From Candidatus Paraprevotella stercoravium (lineage in GTDB: Bacteria; Bacteroidota; Bacteroidia; Bacteroidales; Bacteroidaceae), in NCBI GenBank assembly GCA_944320795.1, contig CALUIU010000012.1, positions 1 through 64,000 on the forward strand: 64,000 nucleotides of DNA, in the 5' to 3' direction. Positions within the stretch are counted from its first letter, which is position 1. The number at the start of each line of letters is the position of its first letter. A model generated the notes under the pieces. That model ran no database searches. It was given only the letters and a program-made list of their open reading frames with translations, and was not told the origin of the DNA. The position numbers were made by a program, and so were the translations under genes. This document shows positions 49,301 to 59,389 of this stretch, one piece after another.

Positions 49301-51148
49301 CTTACGAATGAACTACAGAACGCCCAACGTAAGATGATTGTTGCCTATTCTGCTGAAATTGCTGCTTATGACAACCTGAAAAAAGCACAAGAAGACTATC
49401 AGAACGCAATGGAAAACGGAACGTCTGAGCAAAAGTCTTCAGCAAAAGCCAATTTGGATGCAGCCCAGGCTGTAGCTGATAATATGTCACAATCCTATAA
49501 GCAGGCTGTCGGTGAATTCAATGCAACAGGCTACAACCTGAAAGATGCAACTGATAAGGCTGTTGATGCAATAAACTCTGTGTCATCTGCCATATCGCAA
49601 ATAAGAAGTAATTCTCTTTCTAGCGCATATGAAGGTACTCAGCAATTAGCAGAAACTTTGGGTAAATCGTTATCAGGATTTAGCGGTATACTTGGCAAGG
49701 CTGGTGGCATTTTGTCCAAATTCGCATCATCATTGGGGGGAGCAACAGGAGAAATTATTTCTGCAGCACTGGGACTTCTAGACCTTTTAAAAGACGGACT
49801 TGGAAGTATATTTGCAGACTTAAGCGATCTTATGTTTAATGCCGTAAATGGTATCCTGGATGACTTACTTAGTGGAGGCATAATAACAAAACCATTACAG
49901 TCCGTTGTAGATGGAGTAAGCAACATCCTTAACACAATAACATTTGGCGGGCTCAATTCATGGCTCGGCGGTAATGACAAGGACGTAATGGAAACTGTAA
50001 ACCGATTGACGGACAGCAATAAATATTTGCAGGAAAGTATAGACCGGTTAAGAGAGCGTATTGGAGATGAAAGTAATACAGCTGGCCAGACTCTTGATTA
50101 TTACATAACGGCAAAAGATGCAGAGGAACAATGGCGTGAGAATCAGCAGGAAATAATAAAAAATCTTGCATCAGCATGGACAAACACTGGTTACGGCTTT
50201 CTTGGATTGGGCGGTAAAGGAACTTTCAACGGTCATGCTCCTGATAGTAATTGGTCTGGATGGGATTCTTTTAGCGAGACGCTGAAGAATTATGGCTTTG
50301 ACGTAACACTTCGTAATTCTGAAGATTTTTGGGAGCTTACACCAGAACAAATGGAATTGTTGCGTGACAACAACCCAAAAGAATGGCAGAAACTCTTTGA
50401 CAGTGATGGTCATAAAAATCCTATAGATGCAGTTGACGAATATATCGAGCATGCAGGGAAACTGGAAGAACTTACAGCTGTGCTTAATGAGAATTTGACA
50501 AAGATAAGTTTTGATAGTTTATATGACAATTTTATAGACACACTTATGGACATGGATGCGTCAGCTGAAGACTTTGCAGATAATATGTCGGAATACTTTA
50601 TGCGTGCTGCTTTGTCTGAAAAAGTCGGTGCGCTGTTTAAGACCAGACTTAACAACTGGTACAACGACTTCGCATCTGCAATGGAAGACGGAACACTTGA
50701 TGATAATGAAATAGATGCACTTAGAAATGATTATGAAAATATAGTTAAGGACGCAATGGCTGAACGAGATGACCTTGCAAATGCTATAGGATATACCAGT
50801 AGTGACAACGAGCAACAGTCTGCCTCAAAAAAAGGATATGCAACAGCATCTCAAGACAGTATTGATGAACTGAGCGGACGTACAACAGCGATGTATGAAT
50901 CTAATCTTAGGATAGAAACGGCTGAACAGCAACAGACTGTCGCCATTACCGAACTGCGAGGTTCTATCAGTGCCTTGACAGCTCAAGCGTCGGGCATGTA
51001 CAATATCGCCGATGAGACACGTACCATATTAGCAAATTCATATTTGGAATTACAACAAATAAGGGAAAACACTGGCGAAATCATCAAGCCTATCAAACAG
51101 ATGCAAGTAGACATTGCTGAAGTAAAACGAAATACATCAAGATTATGA
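46310..51148 (+). CDS. Tail tape measure protein
   Basis: A 1612-residue protein. Residues 1-150 are a coiled coil. Residues about 180-360 contain the tape measure domain (FAAKTPFNLDDVATGAKQLL, RQFAGRGIPIYEELAKVLG). Hydrophobic helices lie near 415-500. Long coiled coils follow, then a glycine/alanine-rich hydrophobic region near 1110-1210. It spans about 4.8 kb, which sets tail length. Part of the gene (48.6-49.1 kb) is more GC-rich than the rest, suggesting mosaic assembly. Confidence 0.93.
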   Translation: MPKLVFKVSSDYQEVIRLRQECEKLEAQLKKMDVNKSPAAAKALETQLASTRQQMMGLVTEAAKAGAVMENDLKKKLNSASKASDELTEEIIKQRKIIRDTQDDVRRLSDEYSKMGKYSPNSKAKLAELNTAKAALNEQRYSLGELQDQQARNRLEVRKLTREYKEFSSGTNNADEVVKSLADSLKRTAAEIGGLVAIKKFGSDVIEATGKMQQLQVALSTILQDKSKADQLIADIVQFAAKTPFNLDDVATGAKQLLAYGSSADNVVNELSMLGDVASGLQIPIGQLIYLYGTLRTQGRAMTVDIRQFAGRGIPIYEELAKVLGVSKDQVGELVKEGKVGFKEVEQAFKNMTSEGGKFANLMESSAGTWPQRLSNIEDTLFQKMNEFGNKYKEVFEFGIGTAEELVEHLDDVISVIGGLIAAYGTYRAALIATAVAQKAVGFVDSIRLIMAYRKEMGLATAAQQAFNLAAKSNVYVALLSVLVGLGTAVYMFTKRTNEATASQEALSKVSKKTDEEFSSQAATIDRLNGVLRSETASLDQKKKALGELQSIIPDYNASLNEEGKLINNNTEAIKAYLVQLEKQIKLKAAQEELEELYRSKRLQEKNVQKQQANYDRTRKQNPIGVVYGGDAGIEAQRLSLNRIAKAEKSLKDANDELKDTQTQIASIEKEIEQVSLASSKAQKPTSSLSSEIKNASEKIRNLKKEISGLRSGNIKAEAGKTVESTIEAKNKELQAAEKTLETLTGKSNKTTAKAENQRKKAAEQQKKAQEELNKSLLSLQQQNQDDEIALMRDGTQKKLAEIDNDYKKRTAEIDRQEVEFKKKNKEAGATGLTGGLTQEQQTALQEARDNAAKEQERQTNEIYLAEAQAMRDYLKQYGTFQQQKLAIAEEYAEKIKKAQSEGERLSLTAERDRSLQQIEINAIRQNIDWGSVFGDFGTMLRDEIEQNLEAVRKYMKSDEFRSMAPEDQAKIVEAVNNLRGNVSGNLSDINFKQIGELTNELQNAQRKMIVAYSAEIAAYDNLKKAQEDYQNAMENGTSEQKSSAKANLDAAQAVADNMSQSYKQAVGEFNATGYNLKDATDKAVDAINSVSSAISQIRSNSLSSAYEGTQQLAETLGKSLSGFSGILGKAGGILSKFASSLGGATGEIISAALGLLDLLKDGLGSIFADLSDLMFNAVNGILDDLLSGGIITKPLQSVVDGVSNILNTITFGGLNSWLGGNDKDVMETVNRLTDSNKYLQESIDRLRERIGDESNTAGQTLDYYITAKDAEEQWRENQQEIIKNLASAWTNTGYGFLGLGGKGTFNGHAPDSNWSGWDSFSETLKNYGFDVTLRNSEDFWELTPEQMELLRDNNPKEWQKLFDSDGHKNPIDAVDEYIEHAGKLEELTAVLNENLTKISFDSLYDNFIDTLMDMDASAEDFADNMSEYFMRAALSEKVGALFKTRLNNWYNDFASAMEDGTLDDNEIDALRNDYENIVKDAMAERDDLANAIGYTSSDNEQQSASKKGYATASQDSIDELSGRTTAMYESNLRIETAEQQQTVAITELRGSISALTAQASGMYNIADETRTILANSYLELQQIRENTGEIIKPIKQMQVDIAEVKRNTSRL

Positions 51149-51567
51149 CAGGAGATTTATTAATTAACGGTAAAGATGCATTTTCAACTTGGGGCGTCCG
51201 CATGGGAGATGGTTTCCTCGATGCCATTGACGGCTTCAATGAGATGAAAGACTATATCGAGAACGAAAGCAGGCTAGAACATGGTAAGCGAGTAATCACA
51301 GAGAATACTAAAGTTGCTTCGCGCGAAGTCACGCTTCAGTTTACTATTGAAGGCAGTTCGGAAAGTGACTACCGGACCAAAAAGAAAAGTTTTCAGAAAG
51401 AACTGGAAAAAGGTGCCGTAAACATCAAAATTCCCGCTCTTGGGAGCGAAGTCTACAAGCTGGTTTACCTGGGGAAAAGCATCTCCTACGGGTTGAGTTT
51501 AGACCGATGCTTCGGTAAGGTTTCGAGTAAATTTTGTGAACCAAATCCTATGGATAGAAGCGAATAA
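51145..51567 (+). CDS. Distal tail-like protein
   Basis: A 140-residue protein overlapping the tape measure by 4 nt, with LLINGKDAFSTWGVRMGDGF and a TLQFTIEGSS strand typical of Dit N-terminal domains of Bacteroides phages. The length suggests a Dit core without a carbohydrate module. Confidence 0.7.
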   Translation: MTGDLLINGKDAFSTWGVRMGDGFLDAIDGFNEMKDYIENESRLEHGKRVITENTKVASREVTLQFTIEGSSESDYRTKKKSFQKELEKGAVNIKIPALGSEVYKLVYLGKSISYGLSLDRCFGKVSSKFCEPNPMDRSE

Positions 51568-51589
51568 CAAACATTCTTTATCTTGTTTC

Positions 51590-51625
51590 AAATGGGAGTC
51601 TCATTTATTGGGATTCCCATTTTCT
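51590..51625 (+). terminator. Terminator or attenuator in the tail operon
   Basis: AAATGGGA (51590-51597) with TCCCATTT (51615-51622) followed by TTTTC. A second inverted repeat, ACGACAAT/ATTGTCGT (51661-51668 with 51675-51682), lies between it and the tail-tip gene. No promoter is clear in 51626-51737. Confidence 0.6.
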
Positions 51626-51737
51626 ATTTATGAACTTTGAAGGGTAGAAATCATTTATTTACGACAATCCCGGCATTGTCGTGAATGTTCCACAGAAGAA
51701 TTAGGTTTACTGTTTTGTAGTAACGACCTTTGAATAC

Positions 51738-54700
51738 ATGAAAGAAGTAGAAATCAAAGACATATCCGGCAAGGTCCGTTTTTCCACTCCTATCAATAAA
51801 GGAGCAAAAGGCAAGTTTACACTGATGAAGGAGGATTACATTATTCTGCCTTTTTCAGTGGCTAAACCTGTTGCGTTTAAAATGGGTGATTACGTAGATT
51901 TATCAGAAGTGTTAGATGAGTCACTGGGTGGTAAGTTATCCAAAATCTATGAAATTGTTGACCTTCAGAAACCTACCTACAACAGTTCCACTGGAGGATA
52001 TGATTACGAACTGAAACTTGATGCCTATTACTGGAAGTGGAAGAACAAAATCTTCAAATATACTCCTGAAAACGCAGGAAGTGAGGCATCGTGGACTTTA
52101 ACAGCCGGACTTGATGTGCAGTTGGGAGTTTTCCTGAGAAACCTCAAGGCTCTGGGATATACCTACAAAGGAAAAGACTATGTTTTTGAAATTGACTCCA
52201 CAGTTGAGAATAAGGCAATAGCAATGACTTACGACAACATAAACTTGTTGGACGCCCTGTTTTCAATGGCGGGTGAGGATAAATGGAACTGTGACTGCTG
52301 GGTTGAAGAAAATGTGATTCACTTCGGAAGAAACGAGTTTGGTGACGCAGTAAAGATCGAACGGGATATTGAAGCATCCAGCATCACCCGAAGCGAAAGT
52401 CAAGGAATTTATGCAACAAGAATCTATGCCTTTGGAGGTACAAGAAACATCCCCTGTAATTATGGAAAGAAATTTATAGACACTGTTTCATTCATTCAAG
52501 GTGATGTTCGTTTCACTGGACTGCAGCATAATACCAATTACTATTTACAACAAGGTGCAGATGCTCAGATCCGTTTCCTTACCGGTGCTGAAAAAGATAA
52601 TACATTTTCTGTACGTTGGAATTCCGGTCACTTTTATTTTCAGGACGATGAAGTGTGTAACGCATCTATTGGTGACCGTTTTGAACTATTGAATTATCCT
52701 GAAAATGTACCAGACCGATATTTGTCCTATGGAACAGAAGACCTAGTCGTAAACGGTGTTGTTCAAAAGCGTTTGATGATGCCGGCAGACACACCGTACA
52801 TTGACGTATATCCGGATATGAGCCAAGAAGAAGCTGTTGAGAGTATTGTTGTCTTTGATGATATTTACCCAAAACGGGTTGGTACTATGTCCGATGTGAA
52901 TACAGTTTCGCGCGACATTAAAGAAGACGATAAGGTTGTAGGAACTTTTGATGCCTATCAGTATAAGGACGCCGGCCTTGTATTTGATAAGAAGTATCAG
53001 ATAGAAGGAACTGAACTAAAGATAACCTTCCAATCTGGCAAAATGAACGGCATGGAGTTTGTAGTGATTTTTGATCCAAACGATAAAAATGAGCAGTTAT
53101 GGGAAATTGTAAGAAACGAAGATTATGGCCGTCCCCTACCCGATGAGTACATACATCCGGAAAACGGAGATCAGTATGTTCTCTCTGGATTCAACATTAA
53201 ACTGGTTTCTGATCAATATATCTCTTCAGCCGAACAGGAACTCAAAGAGCGCGCACAGAAATATGCAGATAAAACTAAGATTGATGACGGAACATATCCG
53301 GTAACGCTTCGAAGTGACTGGGTTAAAGAGAGTCTTATTTTGCGCACATTTGGCTTTGGACAAAGAATAAATCTTATTGATGATACATTCTTCGAAAATG
53401 GCCGTATATCTCGTGTCCTTGGTTGGGAAATAAACCTAGACATTCCGTGGGATTCTCCGGTTTATACAATCGGAGAAAGTATGCCATATTCTCGCATTGG
53501 AGAACTTGAGGAAAAAGTCGATTCATTAATCTATAATGGCCAGACATACAACGGGAACTATGGAGGTGGAGGCAGTTATGTTTATGTGATCAAAACAAAT
53601 GACTCGACATCACCAACAGATAACAATGTATTTTCCGCCCTGCGTTCATTGGCTACATTCCTAAGAAAGGACAAAGAAGACAGCACCAAATATCTGCTTA
53701 CCATGTTGGCCGGAGCTGTATTCGGTGCCAACAAGGCCGAGATAACAGCCGAGGGTGTGGCACAGGTCGTATCGTTGCTGGTTGGCAGCAAAGCGGAGAT
53801 TACCGCCGAAGGCAAGGCCATCCTACAAAACCTGCTTGTCAAGGTGCAGGCTGAAATCAACAGGCTGCTGGTAACCGGAGGAGCGAAAGTGCAAAACGGA
53901 CTGCTGGCCGATCTGATTACCGTGCAAAACGGACTGCTGAAAACCATAATCACGCCGACGGAAATACGTACAGCCACAGCCATCGCAACCAACGTGCAGA
54001 CCGAAACCATCAACAACGACGGTGACAGTGCCGTGCTACATGGCAACAAAGCTGACTTCAAAGGTCCGGTCGGCAGTAAATCCTATGCCCCCGGACTGAC
54101 CGGGTATGGCTGGAATGTGGACGCCAAGGGGAATGGCTGGTTCAACGGAATATATCTCCGCGAGTTTCTGGAAGTGCCGGAACTGCGCTACAACCGGGTT
54201 ACAGTCATCACCGACGAGCAATGGAGTGCGCCGGGTGGCGGTATCATCGAATCGGCCGACACGGAGACACTGATCCTGACCCTGAAACTGGAAGAAGGCG
54301 AAGCCGCTGCCCTTGAAGTGGATGACATCTGCAAAGGCATCTTTCACTCAGGAACCGGCTTCAGCACCTGTTTTTTCCGCGTTACGGAGGTATTGGGAGA
54401 AAGCACCTTCCGCTATACACTGAGGCCGGGATATGAAATGCACCCGATGACTGCCATGCACTTTGTGGCCTACGGCAACTTTACGAACCCGGACCGCCAG
54501 AAATCGGCCTACACCACCCGGGAATACACCCGATATCTGAAAGATGTAAACGACTGGGAAATCACCGAACGCAACATCGTGATGATGATGGGTAATCTGG
54601 ATGGCATGCGCCTGAACGGAATGGACATGAGCGGATACAGTGCCTTCCTGAGAAACATCTACATGACCGGAACCATCAGGCAGATCAGCGGCGACGGGGT

Positions 54701-55142
54701 GACGGAAACCCCTGTTCCGGCATGGAAAGGAGAATGGGTGCCAGGAACATACTACAAAAACGATGAAGTGACACACAACGGGTCCACATGGCTCTGCATA
54801 TCGGACGAACCGACCACGCAGGAACCGTCCATCACGGCCACCGACTGGCTCCAGACGGTGAGCGAAGGCAAGGATGCCGTGGTGGTAAGCGTGTACAGCA
54901 CCAACGGACTGTTTTTTCAGAACGGACAGGGCGAAACCGAACTGTATGCCGTGATACGCCAGGGCGATGCAGACATCACGTCTTCTTTGCCGGTCGGCCG
55001 CTTCAGCTGGCAACGGACCAGCCGGAATACAGAAGCAGATGCCATCTGGAACAAAACGCACCAAGGAACAGGTCCGCGCATCCGGATTACTCCGGATGAT
55101 GTGGAAGGACGGTCGAACTTTGACTGTATCGTAACAATATGA
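51738..55142 (+). CDS. Tail tip/baseplate protein with C-terminal carbohydrate-binding domain
   Basis: A 1134-residue protein. Residues 1-560 resemble the gp27-like tail-tip hub of siphophages (ITRSESQGIYATRIYAFGG). A repeated linker follows (AEITAEGVAQVVSLLVGSK, AEITAEGKAILQNLL, KVQNGLLADL, about 665-740), then receptor-side domains ending in a small carbohydrate-binding module (WVPGTYYKNDEVTHNGSTW, about 1005-1025). The DNA from about 53.7 kb is markedly more GC-rich than the 5' part, a probable recombination seam between hub and receptor-binding end. Confidence 0.78.
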   Translation: MKEVEIKDISGKVRFSTPINKGAKGKFTLMKEDYIILPFSVAKPVAFKMGDYVDLSEVLDESLGGKLSKIYEIVDLQKPTYNSSTGGYDYELKLDAYYWKWKNKIFKYTPENAGSEASWTLTAGLDVQLGVFLRNLKALGYTYKGKDYVFEIDSTVENKAIAMTYDNINLLDALFSMAGEDKWNCDCWVEENVIHFGRNEFGDAVKIERDIEASSITRSESQGIYATRIYAFGGTRNIPCNYGKKFIDTVSFIQGDVRFTGLQHNTNYYLQQGADAQIRFLTGAEKDNTFSVRWNSGHFYFQDDEVCNASIGDRFELLNYPENVPDRYLSYGTEDLVVNGVVQKRLMMPADTPYIDVYPDMSQEEAVESIVVFDDIYPKRVGTMSDVNTVSRDIKEDDKVVGTFDAYQYKDAGLVFDKKYQIEGTELKITFQSGKMNGMEFVVIFDPNDKNEQLWEIVRNEDYGRPLPDEYIHPENGDQYVLSGFNIKLVSDQYISSAEQELKERAQKYADKTKIDDGTYPVTLRSDWVKESLILRTFGFGQRINLIDDTFFENGRISRVLGWEINLDIPWDSPVYTIGESMPYSRIGELEEKVDSLIYNGQTYNGNYGGGGSYVYVIKTNDSTSPTDNNVFSALRSLATFLRKDKEDSTKYLLTMLAGAVFGANKAEITAEGVAQVVSLLVGSKAEITAEGKAILQNLLVKVQAEINRLLVTGGAKVQNGLLADLITVQNGLLKTIITPTEIRTATAIATNVQTETINNDGDSAVLHGNKADFKGPVGSKSYAPGLTGYGWNVDAKGNGWFNGIYLREFLEVPELRYNRVTVITDEQWSAPGGGIIESADTETLILTLKLEEGEAAALEVDDICKGIFHSGTGFSTCFFRVTEVLGESTFRYTLRPGYEMHPMTAMHFVAYGNFTNPDRQKSAYTTREYTRYLKDVNDWEITERNIVMMMGNLDGMRLNGMDMSGYSAFLRNIYMTGTIRQISGDGVTETPVPAWKGEWVPGTYYKNDEVTHNGSTWLCISDEPTTQEPSITATDWLQTVSEGKDAVVVSVYSTNGLFFQNGQGETELYAVIRQGDADITSSLPVGRFSWQRTSRNTEADAIWNKTHQGTGPRIRITPDDVEGRSNFDCIVTI

Positions 55143-55209
55143 TCCAATATTAAACGCTATTTAAACAGTATTCAGAAACTATTTATACACAATCTAAACA
55201 ATTAACAAA

Positions 55210-56283
55210 ATGGCAACAATTGCAAGAGGACAAATTACCATCGTCGATCTGAACGATGCGGTAGCGATTAACAGTATGCTGACTACTAACGTCGGTTTGA
55301 CTCAGCTTTACAACAAGGACACCAAGACCTACACCCCGAACTGGAGTACGGGTTCCTTCCTGGTAATCACTCCGGAAGTGTTCGTGGCAGGAACCACCAG
55401 CAGCGTGATGAGCCGTGTAACCAGTCCGAAATGGACCGTTAACGGAAAGGCTGTATCAGAAGTAGGAGGAACAGCAGCTTCATCTGCCCCATACGCCCTG
55501 ACCATCAAACAGAACATGACGGCAGCCACCAGCTACAATGTGCAATTCGAAGGTACGTACACCGATCCGGAAAGCGGACTGACCACCCCGGTAAAGGCTG
55601 TGATTACCCTGAACAAAGTAGAAACCGGTACCGCATCCCCTGTACTTACAGTGCAGCAGCCACAAGGTATGGACTTTATCAACGACACCCCGGAATCATT
55701 GCAGGCTGTAGCCTATTTCCTGCGCGGAGGTCAGGAGGACACGACGAATGTCACTTATAAATGGGAAAAACAGGAATCCAGCGGCTCATGGACCGCGATC
55801 ACGAATGCCGGCGGTTTCTCCGGAGCCACTACCAAGACCTTGACGCTGACCAAAGATGCGGTCCTGAACTTCCTCAATGTCAGGGTGACCATTACCGATA
55901 CAGATTCCGGCAGCGCTACATTCAATAAGACATTTATTGCTTACGCGTCTTTCCGTGACGCATCAGACCCTATACAGGTGCATATCTCCAGCAGTACGGG
56001 CGACAAGATTGTGAATGGACAGGGCAACACGGAACTGACCGCAGAACTGTGGCGTGCAGGCGTTGAAATCGACAAGGAAGGCACCGGATATACCTATACC
56101 TGGTACAAACATGACAAGACTGGAACCGCTGACGAAGACTGGAATACCACCGGCAGCAAGACCGGTAAGAAGATTACTGTTCCGGCAGCAGACATCGACC
56201 AGAAGGCCACTTTTGTCTGCGACGTCAGCAAAGGAGCAGCTCCAGCCAAGCTCAATGCAATGAAAACAACTACTGAAAAATAA
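55210..56283 (+). CDS. Fibre-associated protein with Ig-like repeats
   Basis: A 357-residue protein. The N-terminus IARGQITIVDLNDA is shared with the next protein. Ig-like units follow (residues 145-235 and 240-345; the second contains YTWYKHDKTG). It probably adorns the tail tip and binds host glycans or the partner fibre. It is GC-rich like the end of the tail-tip gene. Confidence 0.65.
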   Translation: MATIARGQITIVDLNDAVAINSMLTTNVGLTQLYNKDTKTYTPNWSTGSFLVITPEVFVAGTTSSVMSRVTSPKWTVNGKAVSEVGGTAASSAPYALTIKQNMTAATSYNVQFEGTYTDPESGLTTPVKAVITLNKVETGTASPVLTVQQPQGMDFINDTPESLQAVAYFLRGGQEDTTNVTYKWEKQESSGSWTAITNAGGFSGATTKTLTLTKDAVLNFLNVRVTITDTDSGSATFNKTFIAYASFRDASDPIQVHISSSTGDKIVNGQGNTELTAELWRAGVEIDKEGTGYTYTWYKHDKTGTADEDWNTTGSKTGKKITVPAADIDQKATFVCDVSKGAAPAKLNAMKTTTEK

Positions 56284-56288
56284 AAATC

Positions 56289-59200
56289 ATGGAAATTATA
56301 GCGAGAGGACAAATCACAATCTGGAACTACAAGGATGGGGATGACGCTTACAGCGTTATCCTCAACCACGACACTCATGCGGTTGCTTGCGATCCGTCCG
56401 GCAATGCCCTGGGCGGTGAGCTGGGTCCTTCGGGGAAGGCTGTGTTTGCCCTCTCCGCTTATAAGGGGGCAACAAAGCTCACCATGCGCTACTCCAGTGC
56501 CGCATCAACAGCCGGTATGTGTGCCTGGAAGTTCGGTACGATATCCGGGTGTACGGCAGTTCAGGTTTTAGGCGGCAATGAGAAGTTTTATGTCAACACC
56601 ATGACCGCCGACAGCGCGTATGTGGAGATTGTTTGCTCAGTAGACGGAAAGGCTTCTATTACCAAGCGAGTAACCATAGTCAAACAGAAAAAAGGCGATA
56701 CCGGAGATCCGGGCGAACCAGGCGACGACGGAAAGCAAGGCTGTATGATCCGCCCTCGTGGAACATGGACCGCCCAGACGCAGTATGTCTACAATGATCA
56801 GTACCGTGATGTGGTCATTCATAATAATTCGGTATACATCGTAAAGACAACACATACCTCAACTGTATCTTTTGACTCGTCCAAATGGGAACCGTTCAAC
56901 GAGTTTATCAATGTGGCCACCTCGGTTCTGTTGGCCAACAAGGGCTATATCGACGTACTGGGAGCCGCCCGTCTGTTTGTGGGTGACACAAATAAGTCTA
57001 CCGGTTGGGAAATGACCAACGGCTACATCAAGCACACCAAAAGCGGACTTACGCTGACAGCCGACGGTAAGCTCTATGATCCGGACGGTCTGCATCTGTC
57101 AGTAGGCGGTAAAACCGTGCAGGCTATTGTAGACGGTGCTGTGGATGGTATTCAGGTTGGTGGAAGGAATTATATCCAGAATTCCACCTTCATGTATGAC
57201 TTTGACAAGTGGGTTAAATTCAATTATAACGGAAATTACTCCATTTCTTCACAAAATGGGCAGTATTCTTTGTTGATATCAAGACTTGGCTATGCGGGAA
57301 GCAAAAGACATGGAATCAGCCAAACTATCAGCACCAATTTAAAACCCGGAGAATATACTTTAAGCCTTAAATATAGGTCTGACCAGTTTGACGGCACAAG
57401 GAATCAGATATTTGTCAGAATATATAGCACTGCATCTGTATACGCTGATAAAGGAATTATAACCATACCTAACACACAGGGAGGGGATAGTGATGGACAG
57501 ATAACATTCAATGTAGATTCTAATGTATATAAAGCCGAGCTGTATGTAGTGTTAGACAAAAACGGCTATTTGAGAGTATGGGATATTAAGCTGGAGCAAG
57601 GCAATAAGGCTACTGACTGGTCTCCTGCTCCCGAAGACTTGACTACCAAGATTGAGGAAAACTCATCTAAGATAGAACAGCTTCCCGACCAAATATCTCT
57701 TACCGTAAAGAAGGACATCTCTAGCGGTTGCTTGAACTATATCACCAATAGTACTAAAATACTGGAGACGGTAGGAAAAGGAATAGCTAATCAGGCGGTT
57801 GGAGTTGGATGGAAGATAAACAAATCCATATCGGGGAAAAAATATGGTGGAGCATTCAAGGTGAAATTTGAAGGCTGTAGCTTTTCAAGCAATTCAACAA
57901 TCTACTTGCAAGTCGGAAATTCAGGAGGGTGGAACTATCAAGGGATTACCGGATACAATAAAGTTTCGGAGAATGGAGAATACGTTTTCTTTAGAAATAC
58001 TAATACAGCTCCTGAGACTACTGATGACGGAGGAGTTTATATCCGAATAGATTACATTTCAGGAGGAAAGATAACCGTATCGGAAGTACGTGCCTATGAT
58101 GTTCCAGATAGCGGTTTGACAGAACCACTGCCATGGTATCCATCAAAATGGGAAAACGAATCTATATACAGCGAGATCAAGCAGACAGCTGATTCAATAA
58201 GCTTGAAGGTGGCCGGATGGCAAGGCGGCACTAACTTGCTTCCCCGTTCCAAGTTTTCAGAAAGCGTGAAGGGATGGAATGTTAACGGTTCTCCGACTTA
58301 TGGTATCACAACTGCTAAAAATGCAAAATGCCTATATCTGTCAGGAAGCGTAGATGGAGCAGGTATCTGGCAAAAGGGATATATGCCGATACAATATAAA
58401 GTTAAAGGATATCAATTTGCAGTGTCTTTTGATGTGCATAATCCATCTAAAGTTGAAACCTTACGCATAGGTTTGGAAGGATCTTCGCCATCCGATTTAT
58501 CTGTAAATATTAAAGATAAAGGGAATGATGGGTGGACTAGAGTGGCAAAAACTGTGACTTATGACAACGTATCTAATGATTCTTTTGTCATCTATACGGA
58601 CAAGAAGGATTGCCCAACGATCTATATTAAAAATGTAAAGATCGAATTTGGACCATACGCAACCAATTTTACGGAAAATGAGAAAGACGTGTTGTTGTCT
58701 ACAGGCATTGATATTTTTGATCGCAAGCTAGTTCTTACCGCAGACAATACCCTCATCCAAAGTAACGACGGGCAGCAGATAGCCATGTTCACAGTCAAAA
58801 ATGGCAAGCCATTACTAAAAGCTGAAAATATAGATGCCGAAAACCTAAAAGTAAACTATTTGGAAGCGGACACGGCAGATCCTAGACAAACCTTATACGT
58901 TAGCGGCAATACTGGTCGTATAGGCTTTTCGCTGATGAAAAGCACAAACGAAGGGATTGGTTTGCGGTATGCGAATATGAAATTAGGACTACTAGATAAA
59001 TACGATGACGAAAAATGGATCGGGTCTTATATTAATTTGCTAGGATATAAAAAAGGTAACACTACTCATATAATGAAAGGTTACAATGTATTTCTTAATA
59101 ACAAAGAACTGGTTTTTGCTGATGTCGCATATTCCAACTATTCGAGATTATCCCCTACACAACTAATCATCGGTCAAAGCGATGGAGGTCCAAGATCATA

Positions 59201-59384
59201 CGTAATAGGACAGCAAGGTATACAGATATCTCACTTAAAAAGCATCTATTATAAGGGACATAATGGTACTATAACCCTTGGACAAAAAATGTATGATATA
59301 GTTGACGGCTTAATTTGCGAACGAATAGACACTCCAATGTATGAAGAGATACCAGAAGATCAATATACTAATGATAAAAACTAA
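56289..59384 (+). CDS. Long tail fibre-like protein with galactose-binding-like repeats
   Basis: A 1031-residue protein. The N-terminus IARGQITIWNYKDG matches the upstream protein, then comes a short collagen-like stretch (GDTGDPGEPGDDGKQG, about 138-153). Three galactose-binding-like units follow, each beginning with NYIQNS-, NYITNS- or NLLPRS-type strands and closing with KLEQGNKATDWSPAP or similar. The C-terminus is unique and probably contains the receptor-binding tip. From about 57.2 kb the DNA turns AT-rich again. The host specificity is probably set here. Confidence 0.7.
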   Translation: MEIIARGQITIWNYKDGDDAYSVILNHDTHAVACDPSGNALGGELGPSGKAVFALSAYKGATKLTMRYSSAASTAGMCAWKFGTISGCTAVQVLGGNEKFYVNTMTADSAYVEIVCSVDGKASITKRVTIVKQKKGDTGDPGEPGDDGKQGCMIRPRGTWTAQTQYVYNDQYRDVVIHNNSVYIVKTTHTSTVSFDSSKWEPFNEFINVATSVLLANKGYIDVLGAARLFVGDTNKSTGWEMTNGYIKHTKSGLTLTADGKLYDPDGLHLSVGGKTVQAIVDGAVDGIQVGGRNYIQNSTFMYDFDKWVKFNYNGNYSISSQNGQYSLLISRLGYAGSKRHGISQTISTNLKPGEYTLSLKYRSDQFDGTRNQIFVRIYSTASVYADKGIITIPNTQGGDSDGQITFNVDSNVYKAELYVVLDKNGYLRVWDIKLEQGNKATDWSPAPEDLTTKIEENSSKIEQLPDQISLTVKKDISSGCLNYITNSTKILETVGKGIANQAVGVGWKINKSISGKKYGGAFKVKFEGCSFSSNSTIYLQVGNSGGWNYQGITGYNKVSENGEYVFFRNTNTAPETTDDGGVYIRIDYISGGKITVSEVRAYDVPDSGLTEPLPWYPSKWENESIYSEIKQTADSISLKVAGWQGGTNLLPRSKFSESVKGWNVNGSPTYGITTAKNAKCLYLSGSVDGAGIWQKGYMPIQYKVKGYQFAVSFDVHNPSKVETLRIGLEGSSPSDLSVNIKDKGNDGWTRVAKTVTYDNVSNDSFVIYTDKKDCPTIYIKNVKIEFGPYATNFTENEKDVLLSTGIDIFDRKLVLTADNTLIQSNDGQQIAMFTVKNGKPLLKAENIDAENLKVNYLEADTADPRQTLYVSGNTGRIGFSLMKSTNEGIGLRYANMKLGLLDKYDDEKWIGSYINLLGYKKGNTTHIMKGYNVFLNNKELVFADVAYSNYSRLSPTQLIIGQSDGGPRSYVIGQQGIQISHLKSIYYKGHNGTITLGQKMYDIVDGLICERIDTPMYEEIPEDQYTNDKN

Positions 59385-59389
59385 ATAAT

